Source of the DNA: Mucilaginibacter phyllosphaerae
Lineage (GTDB): Bacteria > Bacteroidota > Bacteroidia > Sphingobacteriales > Sphingobacteriaceae
Length of the DNA: 64,000 bases
Assembly: GCF_004378255.1 (NCBI RefSeq)
Contig: NZ_SNQG01000001.1
Coordinates: 434,001 to 498,000 of the forward strand
Direction: 5' to 3'
The first letter of the stretch is position 1. Each line of letters begins with the position of its first letter. Below are positions 27,153-35,152 of this stretch, in pieces. The position numbers were made by a program, and so were the translations under genes. A model generated the notes under the pieces. It did not search any database. It had not been told where the DNA came from and saw only the letters and a list, made by a program, of their open reading frames with translations.

Positions 27153-28943
27153 ATGTACACATTAGGTATCAACGCGGCCTTTCATGATTCGGCCGCCTGT
27201 ATCGTCAAAAACGGCATTTTGCTTGCCGCCACAGAAGAAGAACGCTTTACACATTTTAAACACGGTAAACGGCCGGTACCCTTCTCTACCTGGGAGCTGC
27301 CCTTCCACGCTATTGATTACTGCCTAAAAGTTGCCGGCATCCATATTAACGAGGTAGACCATATTGCTTACTCGTTTGACCCCTACCTGCTTATTGGCGA
27401 GCAATATCGGGGTAAAGAAACTATCGAGATCCCCTTTGAGGAAGGCCGCTCGCACCTGAACGATGAATTTGCCAATCCCTGGGAGCCGCTGTTTTTATCA
27501 TCCATTATAAACGCCCCCGGGCAGTTAAGGGATGGCTGGCCGCACCATTTGCAGCAGCGTTTTGCGGGCTGCAATATCGGCAGGGAAAAATGGCATTTTG
27601 TAGAGCACCACGTGGCACACGCGGCAAGCGCATTCAACTGCTCGCCCCATAAAAACGCCGCCGTGATGACGGTAGACGGGCGCGGCGAACTGGCCACTAC
27701 CACCTACAGCATAGGCCAGGGCCAGCAGCTGCACCGGATAGGCCAGGTAAACATGCCGCATTCCTTAGGTTTATTGTATGAAGAAGTTACCACCCATCTT
27801 GGCTTTCTGCATTCCTCAGATGAATATAAGGTGATGGCGCTGGCATCCTACGGCAAACCCGAATTTGTAAATGATTTTAGGGAGATCATACACATTGGCA
27901 ACAACGGCCAGTACACCATCAACAATCAAAACCTAACCGGGCGCTTTGGCCCCAAACGCCTGCGCCACGAGGAATTTACCAGCCATCATTTTAACATCGC
28001 CCACTCCCTGCAGCTGGTACTGGAAGAGGCCTTGCTGGAACTTACCGGCTGGCTGTACCAGGAAACCGGCGAACAAAACCTTTGCCTTGCCGGCGGCGTG
28101 GCGCTTAACTGCGTAGCGAATGCCCGCATCCGCGATAAGGGCTTTTTTAAAAACATTTGGGTGCAGCCGGCATCCGGTGATGACGGTACCGCCCTGGGCG
28201 CGGCGCTTTGGGTGGATGCGCAGCAACGTAAAAACGATGAAAAAGCCTTTGTGATGGACCATTGCTACTGGGGCCCGCAGTTTAGCGATGCCGAAATAGA
28301 GAAACAGCTGAAGCTTTGGAAAGTGCCCTACCGCAAGGCACACAACATTGCCGAAGAAACTGCCGACATACTGGCACAAGATAAGATCATAGGCTGGTAC
28401 CAGGGCCGTATGGAGTTTGGGCCCCGCGCGCTGGGCAGCCGGTCTATCCTGGCATCGCCCATCAACCCGGCCATGCAGGCCCGCCTGAATGAAGTGAAGG
28501 ACCGGGAGGACTTTAGGCCGGTTGCGCCCGTGGTGCTGCAGGAGAAAGCGCACGAGTGGTTTAACCAGGCCGAATACTCGCCCTTTATGCTTTTTATTTA
28601 CGACGTGAAGGAGGATAAGGCCGATCAGATCCCCGCAGTAAGGCATACGGATGGTACCGCGCGCATCCAAACCATTAATGAGCAGCAGCATAAGGATTAT
28701 TACGATCTGCTAAAGGCCTTTGAACGCAAAACGGGCGTACCTGTGCTGGTAAACACCTCTTTTAATACGCTGGGCAAACCCATAGTTTGTACCCCCAGGG
28801 ATGCGGTGGAATGCTTTTGGTCATCGCCTTTTGATGCGCTGGTCATCGGTTCGTTTATTATTGAAAAAGAGATACAGAATGATAATCATATCTATAGTAG
28901 TGCCAACCTATCGGCGGCCCAAATTGTTAACGAATTGCCTTAA
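27153..28943 (+). CDS. NodU/CmcH-family O-carbamoyltransferase
   Basis: 596 aa, full length for the family. The N-terminal Kae1-like domain opens with LGINAAFHDSAACIVKNG and carries the metal-binding histidines in FVEHHVAHAASAF (about residue 155) and the MTVDGRGE loop. The C-terminal domain includes EFGPRALGSRSILA (about 425) and FRPVAPVVL (about 455), both family signatures. It transfers a carbamoyl group from carbamoyl phosphate, via carbamoyl-AMP, to a sugar hydroxyl. Its 3' end overlaps the start of a GT2 gene by 65 bp, so its product is probably tied to the glycan made by the neighbouring glycosyltransferases. Confidence 0.93.
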   Translation: MYTLGINAAFHDSAACIVKNGILLAATEEERFTHFKHGKRPVPFSTWELPFHAIDYCLKVAGIHINEVDHIAYSFDPYLLIGEQYRGKETIEIPFEEGRSHLNDEFANPWEPLFLSSIINAPGQLRDGWPHHLQQRFAGCNIGREKWHFVEHHVAHAASAFNCSPHKNAAVMTVDGRGELATTTYSIGQGQQLHRIGQVNMPHSLGLLYEEVTTHLGFLHSSDEYKVMALASYGKPEFVNDFREIIHIGNNGQYTINNQNLTGRFGPKRLRHEEFTSHHFNIAHSLQLVLEEALLELTGWLYQETGEQNLCLAGGVALNCVANARIRDKGFFKNIWVQPASGDDGTALGAALWVDAQQRKNDEKAFVMDHCYWGPQFSDAEIEKQLKLWKVPYRKAHNIAEETADILAQDKIIGWYQGRMEFGPRALGSRSILASPINPAMQARLNEVKDREDFRPVAPVVLQEKAHEWFNQAEYSPFMLFIYDVKEDKADQIPAVRHTDGTARIQTINEQQHKDYYDLLKAFERKTGVPVLVNTSFNTLGKPIVCTPRDAVECFWSSPFDALVIGSFIIEKEIQNDNHIYSSANLSAAQIVNELP

Positions 28944-29847
28944 CGCGCTGCTGCAACAAAAATTCGACAAATACAGCTATGAGATAATTGTGGTAAGCGA
29001 TGGCCCCGATGCCGAAACCGAACAGCTGTTAAACAACTGGAAATGCTACGATCATCCGCAGATGCGTTACCTGCCGCTGCCTCAAAAAAAGGGGCCGGCA
29101 GCCGCGCGCAACTATGGCTGGCTGAATGCCAAAGGGCCCATAATTGCCTTTACAGATGATGATTGCCTGCCCGATGCGCACTGGCTGCAGCAACTGGTGG
29201 TCAATTGCAATATTAACGATGATGTTGCGCTTACCGGCCGGGTAATTGTGCCTATTGCCAAGCGCCCCACCGATTATGAGCAAAACACGGCGCACCTGCA
29301 AACGGCGGATTTTATTACCGCTAACTGTGCCTGCACCAAAAATGCCCTGATCAAGGCAGGGGGGTTTGATGAGCAGTTCAGTATGGCCTGGCGCGAAGAC
29401 AGCGACCTGGAGTTTAAACTGCTGAATAATAATATCCCCATTAAAAAAGTAGCTACTGCTGTGGTTGTGCACCCCGTACGCGCAGCAGCATGGGGGGTAA
29501 GCATTAAAGAGCAAAAAAAAACGATGTTTAATGCATTGCTTTACAAAAAGTACCCGCGGCTTTACCGTAAAAAGATAAGCCATACCACACCGGTGCTTTA
29601 CTATGGCATTATTGCCGGCTTTATAATACTGCTGGCCGGGCTGATTACCGGGCAGCCTGTTTTAAAAATAACCGGCGCTGCAGCCTGGCTGGGCTTAACC
29701 GGCTACTTTGTTGTTAAAAGGCTGTACACCACCAGGCTTTCGGTAAACCACGTTTGCGAAATGGTGGTTACTTCTTTTATTATCCCATTCCTGTCGGTGT
29801 TTTGGCAATGGTATGGTGCCGTAAAATACCGTGTATTATTTATATGA
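28879..29847 (+). CDS. Glycosyltransferase family 2 with C-terminal membrane segments
   Basis: 322 aa from the ATG at 28879 (MIIISIVVPTYRRPKLLTNC), which lies inside the end of the carbamoyltransferase gene; the frame opens further upstream at 28801 but those residues are not GT2-like. The GT-A fold is shown by SIVVPTYRRP, IIVVSDGPDAET, and the DxD-type FTDDDCLPD (about residue 92). ED near WREDSDLEFKL (about 175) is the usual catalytic position. Two or three hydrophobic segments follow at about 235-310, so it is membrane-attached, facing the cytoplasm. Confidence 0.88.
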   Translation: MIIISIVVPTYRRPKLLTNCLNALLQQKFDKYSYEIIVVSDGPDAETEQLLNNWKCYDHPQMRYLPLPQKKGPAAARNYGWLNAKGPIIAFTDDDCLPDAHWLQQLVVNCNINDDVALTGRVIVPIAKRPTDYEQNTAHLQTADFITANCACTKNALIKAGGFDEQFSMAWREDSDLEFKLLNNNIPIKKVATAVVVHPVRAAAWGVSIKEQKKTMFNALLYKKYPRLYRKKISHTTPVLYYGIIAGFIILLAGLITGQPVLKITGAAAWLGLTGYFVVKRLYTTRLSVNHVCEMVVTSFIIPFLSVFWQWYGAVKYRVLFI

Positions 29848-29854
29848 AGCTACA

Positions 29855-30847
29855 ATGAAATTACCCGCACACCAGATCAAAAAGATAGCCGTATTCCGCG
29901 CCTTGCAGTTAGGCGATATGCTTTGCGCCGTACCGGCTTTTAAGGCTTTGCGCCACGCCTGCCCAAACGCACAGATAACCCTGATAGGGCTGCCCTGGGC
30001 CAAAACATTTACCGACAGATTCAGCGCTTATTTTGACGGCTTCGTAAGCTTCCCCGGGTACCCCGGGCTGCCCGAGCAGGAATTAGACCCGGCCGCATTC
30101 ACGGCTTTTTTGGGCAATGTGCAGGCGATGCAGTTTGATCTGGCTATCCAGATGCAGGGTAATGGATCTGTAGTTAACCCGATGGTGGAACTATTTGGTG
30201 CCAAATTTACAGCCGGGTATGCTACCGAGGGCCATTATGCACCGGATAACGGGTTATTTATGCCCTACCCCGACTACGGGCACGAGATTGATCGCCATCT
30301 GGCCCTGATGGAGTTTCTGGGCATGCCATCACAGGGGAGCGACCTGGAGTATCCCTTAACCACGGCAGATTATGATGCGCTGGATGCCTTAAACCTGGGT
30401 ATAGCGCCCCAAAGGTATATTTGCATCCACCCCGGATCCAGGGGCGGGTGGCGGCAATGGCCGGTTAAATACTTTGCCGCCCTTGCCGATTACTGTGTGG
30501 AGCAGGGGTACAAAGCCGTGCTTACCGGCACCCAGAATGAAGCCGGTATCATTGATGCGGTTATCGGGCATATGCGTTATGAGTGCATCAACGCGGCGGG
30601 TAAAACATCTATGGGCGCCGTGGGCGCGCTGATCAAAAATGCCGCCATGCTCATCTCTAACTGTACCGGCGTATCGCATATTGCCTCGGCGTTTAAAACA
30701 CCCAGCATCGTGATCAGTATGGATGGCGAGCCGCAGCGCTGGGGGCCGCTCGATAAACGGGTGCACCGCACCATCAACTGGCTTCAATCGCCAGATTTTC
30801 ATTCTGTTTTCCGGGAAACGGTAGAGCTGGTAAGCCTGGCGAGTTAA
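29855..30847 (+). CDS. Glycosyltransferase family 9 (heptosyltransferase-like)
   Basis: 330 aa from the ATG at 29855, 7 bp after the GT2 stop; a GTG at 29831 in the same frame would overlap GT2. GT9 features are the N-terminal VFRALQLGDMLCAVPAFKAL, the central CIHPGSRGGWRQWP (about residue 190) and the C-terminal NCTGVSHIASAFKTPSIVI (about 277). ADP-heptose is the commonest donor for GT9. Its last 74 bp overlap the 3' end of the opposing GT9 gene. Confidence 0.9.
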   Translation: MKLPAHQIKKIAVFRALQLGDMLCAVPAFKALRHACPNAQITLIGLPWAKTFTDRFSAYFDGFVSFPGYPGLPEQELDPAAFTAFLGNVQAMQFDLAIQMQGNGSVVNPMVELFGAKFTAGYATEGHYAPDNGLFMPYPDYGHEIDRHLALMEFLGMPSQGSDLEYPLTTADYDALDALNLGIAPQRYICIHPGSRGGWRQWPVKYFAALADYCVEQGYKAVLTGTQNEAGIIDAVIGHMRYECINAAGKTSMGAVGALIKNAAMLISNCTGVSHIASAFKTPSIVISMDGEPQRWGPLDKRVHRTINWLQSPDFHSVFRETVELVSLAS

Positions 30848-31907
30848 GCAGTTCATCAACCGCCCTAATAATATCATCGGCTGCAGGCATCAAAGCGGGC
30901 ACGTTATAATGTGTTTTATTAACATAGGCAATCACCTCATTCTTGCTGCGCAGCTGCACGGGCACCGCAAATTCCAACACCCGGCATGGCACGCCCCAGG
31001 GGGTATGCTGGGGGTTGGTTTGGGCATACAAAACAACTACCGGCGTACCAACCGCAGCAGCAATATGTATGCTGCCGGTATTTACCGATAGCATTACCGG
31101 CGTATGTTTTACCAGGCAAATGTATTCGTGCAGGCTAAACATGCCGCCCAGTGATACGCTGCCGGCACCTGTTAAACCGGCAAGTTCATCTGTAAGTTGC
31201 CGCTCTGCCGGTGACCCGGTTATCAGGATCTGGAAACCCTTTTCTGTGATCAGTTTGCGGGCTGCTTCCGCCCATTGGGTTGTGGGGTAGGCGCGCTTTT
31301 TTTCGCTTACGCCGGGGTGCAATATCAACCACGGCCTGGTAACATCTATGCCGGCAGCAGTTAGCTTTTGGGCTACGGGCTGCCATGCGGTATCGCTAAC
31401 CTGCAGCTGCAAGGCAGGGTTAGTTGTAAAAGCGCCCACTGCTGCAACCAGGTCCAGGTCGCGGCGCACCTGGTGCTTTATAAAACTGTACGGTTCCTGG
31501 TCGGGCAGCCAATCGGTTAATAAATGGTAGGGATTTTCGCGGCAATAAGCCAGTATTTTGGGGATGCCTGCCAGGTAGGCCAGCATAGCGGTTGGTAAAG
31601 GGTTTTGGCTGTACACGGTAAATATAACCGCGGCATCAAACTGCTTTTTTTTCAGGGCAGCCACCACTTCGTTAAACCCTTCGGCATCAGGCAGGGCGGC
31701 AGTTTTAACCCAGGGAAGATCATAAATAATGGCATCGTCAATTTCGGGCATGTGCCGGATAATGCCCTTTGCCATAGATGAGGTTAATACCGTTATCCTG
31801 GCGCCAAAGGTAGTTTTAAGCGCACGTATGGCCGGGCCGGTCATGATCAGGTCGCCCATGTTATCCGGCCGGATGCACAGTATGTTTTTACACCCCTGCC
31901 AGCTCAT
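30774..31907 (-). CDS. Glycosyltransferase family 9 (heptosyltransferase-like), second copy
   Basis: 377 aa. The GT9 opening CIRPDNMGDLIMTGPAIRAL is followed by LILHPGVSEKKRAYP (about residue 198) and the C-terminal NTGSIHIAAAVGTPVVVLY (about 282), with a TNPQHTPWG loop. It is clearly diverged from the opposing GT9 (29855), so this is not a recent duplication. The start overlaps the end of the GmhB-like gene by 20 bp, which suggests translational coupling. It ends a four-gene minus-strand unit (GT4, GT4, HAD, GT9). Confidence 0.9.
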   Translation of the reverse strand: MSWQGCKNILCIRPDNMGDLIMTGPAIRALKTTFGARITVLTSSMAKGIIRHMPEIDDAIIYDLPWVKTAALPDAEGFNEVVAALKKKQFDAAVIFTVYSQNPLPTAMLAYLAGIPKILAYCRENPYHLLTDWLPDQEPYSFIKHQVRRDLDLVAAVGAFTTNPALQLQVSDTAWQPVAQKLTAAGIDVTRPWLILHPGVSEKKRAYPTTQWAEAARKLITEKGFQILITGSPAERQLTDELAGLTGAGSVSLGGMFSLHEYICLVKHTPVMLSVNTGSIHIAAAVGTPVVVLYAQTNPQHTPWGVPCRVLEFAVPVQLRSKNEVIAYVNKTHYNVPALMPAADDIIRAVDELLNSPGLPALPFPGKQNENLAIEAS

Positions 31908-32466
31908 GTTTGTTGGTTAACAATAAACCTTCGGCGGCTTCGTCAATGGTTTTACATACCAGTGCTGGCCGGCGGTAAGGCCCGCTAACCCATTCGGTTT
32001 CGTTGCCATTATCAATTAATACCGTTTTGCAGCCGGCCCGGTTGCCCGCTTCGGCATCGTTCAGGATGTCGCCTATCATCCACGAATCTTTCAGGCTGAT
32101 GGCATGGTCGGCGGCGGCCCTTAACAACATGCCCGGCAAGGGCTTGCGGCAATTGCAGGCAATATTATATCGGGGGATGATCCCTTCCGGGTGATGCGGG
32201 CAATAATAAAAGCCGTTTAATGTTAAACCGTTCCTCGTAAATAACTCTTCTATCCTGGCTGCAACTGCAAACAGTTCATGCTCGGGGAAATACCCCCTGG
32301 CAACACCCGACTGGTTGGAAATAATGATCAGCTTAAAACCTTCATCCTGCAGTTTTTTAAGGCCGGTAACGGTGTTGTTTTCCAGGGTTATTTTTGCGGG
32401 GTCGGTATTGTAGGGGATATCGGGTATCAGTGTACCATCCTTATCTAAAAATATTGCCTTGTTCAT
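31888..32466 (-). CDS. gmhB: HAD-IIIA phosphatase, D-glycero-D-manno-heptose-1,7-bisphosphate 7-phosphatase-like
   Basis: 192 aa, typical GmhB size. HAD motif I is FLDKDGTLIPD (residues about 5-15), motif II IIISNQSGVARGYF (about 50) and motif IV MIGDILNDAEAGNRAG (about 138). The zinc loop YYCPHHPEG and CNCRKPLPG (about 88-112) is the GmhB/HisB-N hallmark. The reaction expected is removal of the 7-phosphate of heptose bisphosphate on the way to ADP- or GDP-heptose. It sits between GT4 (2-bp gap) and a GT9, which supports a heptose role. GmhA, HldE or HddA/C partners are not in the window, so the symbol is by similarity. Confidence 0.82.
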   Translation of the reverse strand: MNKAIFLDKDGTLIPDIPYNTDPAKITLENNTVTGLKKLQDEGFKLIIISNQSGVARGYFPEHELFAVAARIEELFTRNGLTLNGFYYCPHHPEGIIPRYNIACNCRKPLPGMLLRAAADHAISLKDSWMIGDILNDAEAGNRAGCKTVLIDNGNETEWVSGPYRRPALVCKTIDEAAEGLLLTNKHELAGV

Positions 32467-32468
32467 GA

Positions 32469-33743
32469 TCAGGCTGCTTGCGAGCGGTTAGGGGTTATTT
32501 TGGCAACCGGCTGCATCATTTTATAAACCCTATTGATCTGTTGGGCCACCCTGGCCCAGGTAAAGTGCCGGTTAACGCGTTCAATTGCCTGCTTGCCCAT
32601 TTCGTATAATCTATCGGGCGCATTAAGCAGATCGCTCACTGCATCTGCCAGTTGTGCCGGGTTATGCGGGTTAACCAGCACCCCTGTTTCGCCATCTTTA
32701 ACGCTGTATTTAATTCCCCCCACGTTTGAGCCTATAACCGGTGTACCACATGCCATAGCTTCCAGCGGGGTAATGCCAAAAGGCTCGTACCAGGGCGTGG
32801 TAATAAATATATCTGATGCCGAATAGTAAAATTTTAGCCGGTTACGATCTTTGCGGCCGGCAAAAATTATTTTTTCGGCCACGCCGTGTTTGCGGGCAAT
32901 ATCCATTAAACGCGCATATTCGGGGCATTTATCCTCTTCCAGGTCTTCGCATTCGCCGCCAACAATCACCAGCCTTACCGGCTTGCTTTTTACATTTATT
33001 TGGGCCAGGGCCGCTATTACGTTATCAACCCCTTTGCGCGGCACCATGCGGCCAAGCTGCAGTATAATATGCTCATCCTGCGGCAGCCCCAGTACCCGCC
33101 TTGCAGCCTCTTTATCTACAGGGCTAAATTCACTGGCGCTAAAACCGCAGGGCACAATGGCTATTTTATCTTCGGGGGCATTGTAATATTCCATCAGGTC
33201 CTGCTTATCCTGCGGGCACTCGGCAATAATCATGCTGGCCTGGCGCACGGCAGCTTCCTCAATAGCCAAACGCGCCACCGGGAATTTATCGGCCCCGGCC
33301 TGGTGTATGCGCCTTACATGGCCCAACGCATGAAAAGTAACCGCAAACGGCACACCCAATTCCTTTTTAATACCCATAGCTACCAGGGCCGACATAAAGA
33401 AGTTGGCATGTACCAGCGTATAATTAATGCTATGCTTACGTATAAATTTAACCATATTATCCTTAAACTCATCCATATATTGCAGCAGGTCTTCTTTAAC
33501 CACTGCTGCCTGCGGGCCGGCGTTAATATGAATAACCCTTACACCGCTAACCCAGTTTACCATACCGGCCAAAGCGGCGCTATCCCTGCGTGTAAATACA
33601 TCTACCAGGTAACCCATAGTGGCCAGATGTTTAGCCAGCTGTGCCACATATACATTTTGCCCCCCGGTATCCACCCCGCCCAGGTTTGCCAGTGGCGAGG
33701 CATGTTCGCTTATTAACGCTATTTTTTTTGTTTGATATTTCAT
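32469..33743 (-). CDS. GT4-family glycosyltransferase, sucrose-phosphate-synthase-like
   Basis: 424 aa. The N-terminus IALISEHASPLANLGGVDTG followed by GQNVYVAQLAKHLA is the subgroup pattern for sucrose-synthase-like GT4 enzymes. The GT-B donor site is seen as LQLGRMVPRKGVDNVI (about residue 228) and the EX7E motif EPFGITPLEAMACGTPVIG (about 318). The acceptor is unknown. It lies 11 bp after another GT4-like gene and 2 bp before the GmhB-like gene. Despite the resemblance to sucrose synthase, a phosphatase and substrate context for sucrose are missing, so glycan assembly is more likely. Confidence 0.88.
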   Translation of the reverse strand: MKYQTKKIALISEHASPLANLGGVDTGGQNVYVAQLAKHLATMGYLVDVFTRRDSAALAGMVNWVSGVRVIHINAGPQAAVVKEDLLQYMDEFKDNMVKFIRKHSINYTLVHANFFMSALVAMGIKKELGVPFAVTFHALGHVRRIHQAGADKFPVARLAIEEAAVRQASMIIAECPQDKQDLMEYYNAPEDKIAIVPCGFSASEFSPVDKEAARRVLGLPQDEHIILQLGRMVPRKGVDNVIAALAQINVKSKPVRLVIVGGECEDLEEDKCPEYARLMDIARKHGVAEKIIFAGRKDRNRLKFYYSASDIFITTPWYEPFGITPLEAMACGTPVIGSNVGGIKYSVKDGETGVLVNPHNPAQLADAVSDLLNAPDRLYEMGKQAIERVNRHFTWARVAQQINRVYKMMQPVAKITPNRSQAA

Positions 33744-33754
33744 AATTATATAGT

Positions 33755-34717
33755 TTAAGCAGCGGCGGCCCTGGTTTTTGCGGTTACCTCATTCAGCAGG
33801 TTTTCCCAATCGCGGGTAAAACGTTGTATGCTAAAGCGCTGTAAAGCCACCTCCCTGCCCTTGCTGCCAATTTGCTGTGCCAACTGCGCGTTGCTGATCA
33901 AAAGCTTCATCTTATCTATCAGGTAGTCTACATCCGTATGGATAAAACCCGATACCCCGTTTTCAATCACCGCCGAAAGCTCGGTAGTGGCCAGGCCTAC
34001 CACGGGGATGCCCATCATCATTGCTTCGCAAACGGCCAGGCCAAGGCTGGTATATCTTATCGGGTTAAAAAAGAAACGGTAACGGCTTTGAAATTGCGGC
34101 AATTGCGGGTGCAGCACCTCGCCCAGCCCCAGGCTGCCTGTGCCCATGCCTACCAGGTCAAGCGGTACGTGTTTGCGGGCGTACATAAAAATATCGTGGC
34201 CCAGCAAACGCCCGCGGGCCGGCAAATTATTGATCACCACAATGCCACGGTCCAGATCGCCGCGGTAATGCACTCCCGCATCCGTAACGCCATGCTCAAT
34301 AACACGGGTTGGCGTTTGGTTGCTATCCCACATCAGGCGGTTAAAGTGGGTAACATGCACCAGTACTACGTTCTCATCAGCTACCACATGGCGGGTATCT
34401 GTAGGATGCTGCCGCGGCGGGTCGTGCTCTATATAAATGCGGGGTAATTCCCGTTGTTCGGCTGTCAGTATCTCATACTGATCGACCAGGTAATTGGTAT
34501 TGGTTTGAAATATGATGCAATCAAACTCCTGGTATTTTACCTCGCCGGCGGGTATTTCAATCACATTATCACCAAAAGGGAAGGTTTCGCCCCGGCCGTA
34601 ATAGCCTTCTGTTTTTTCGGGTTTGGTGGGTATATAAATATCGTAATTGCCCTGTGCTAAATAAAAAAGATAACTGCCATGGATATGCCAGGTAAACACC
34701 TTAAGTTTTTTTTGCAT
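33755..34717 (-). CDS. GT-B fold glycosyltransferase (family 1/4-like)
   Basis: About 320 aa from the ATG at 34717 (MQKKLKVFTWHIHGSYLFYL). An upstream ATG at 34765 adds a basic stretch that looks like leader DNA. The C-terminal half has GT-B features: a segment ending in LGLAVCEAMMMGIPVVGLA (about residue 240), equivalent to the EX7E donor site, although the first glutamate is replaced. The N-terminal half shows IYIEHDPPRQHPTDTRH, unlike standard GT4. It is the first gene of the minus-strand glycan operon; a long AT-rich region with one structured element lies upstream. Confidence 0.8.
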   Translation of the reverse strand: MQKKLKVFTWHIHGSYLFYLAQGNYDIYIPTKPEKTEGYYGRGETFPFGDNVIEIPAGEVKYQEFDCIIFQTNTNYLVDQYEILTAEQRELPRIYIEHDPPRQHPTDTRHVVADENVVLVHVTHFNRLMWDSNQTPTRVIEHGVTDAGVHYRGDLDRGIVVINNLPARGRLLGHDIFMYARKHVPLDLVGMGTGSLGLGEVLHPQLPQFQSRYRFFFNPIRYTSLGLAVCEAMMMGIPVVGLATTELSAVIENGVSGFIHTDVDYLIDKMKLLISNAQLAQQIGSKGREVALQRFSIQRFTRDWENLLNEVTAKTRAAAA

Positions 34718-35152
34718 GTGATGTTGTTGGATTGATACTCTCTTTTTAACCAACAACAAAGCCAAACAACTATTAACTTATAAATAATATAATATCTTTA
34801 TAAGATTTATAATTTCTTAGCGTTATTTACTGTCTTTTTTAAAAAATTCATAATAATTCCATGAAGTGGCACGGGTTAAACCGTTCGCTTATCACGACAA
34901 CGGTGTCCACTTCTACTTACACCAATTCAACATAAATTATCCTATTTATTAATTTAATTCGTAATTAGCAAATAAATCAGAAGTAATTTTAACTGATAAT
35001 ATACCTATCCAACAAGCAAGGAGATGGTTATGCTCACCATATTATCCACTCATTCGGACCATACCACATTAATTATTAATTAATTTATTGCAAATCAATA
35101 CTTTATATCCCGATGGAATTCACCCGGCCTGATCTAAGGCAATTAATGTGCA
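34718..35152. other. AT-rich intergenic region with one GC-richer stem-loop (34863-34913)
   Basis: 435 bp with no convincing gene, between the glycan operon start and the end of the histidine kinase gene. The region is AT-rich except for an imperfect stem-loop: GAAGTGG (34863-34869) pairs with CCACTTC (34907-34913), A-C/G-T extend it past a bulged C, and ACCGTT (34880-34885) pairs with AACGGT (34899-34904). It is about 150 nt upstream of the glycan operon's first ATG. It has no U-run on either strand. It could be a structured 5' leader, an operator, or chance. Confidence 0.4.

Noticed and set aside
27933..28691. 252-aa minus-strand reading frame
   Set aside because: Fully antisense to the conserved core of the carbamoyltransferase; no family features, so it is a shadow frame.
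33000..33716. 238-aa plus-strand reading frame
   Set aside because: Antisense to a clear GT4 gene with intact motifs; composition (His, Tyr, Gln rich) is typical of a shadow frame.
35027..35086. 19-codon plus-strand mini-ORF with an AAGGAG-like site before its ATG, possible leader peptide
   Set aside because: No plus-strand gene lies downstream; the adjacent kinase is on the minus strand, so there is nothing for a leader to control.
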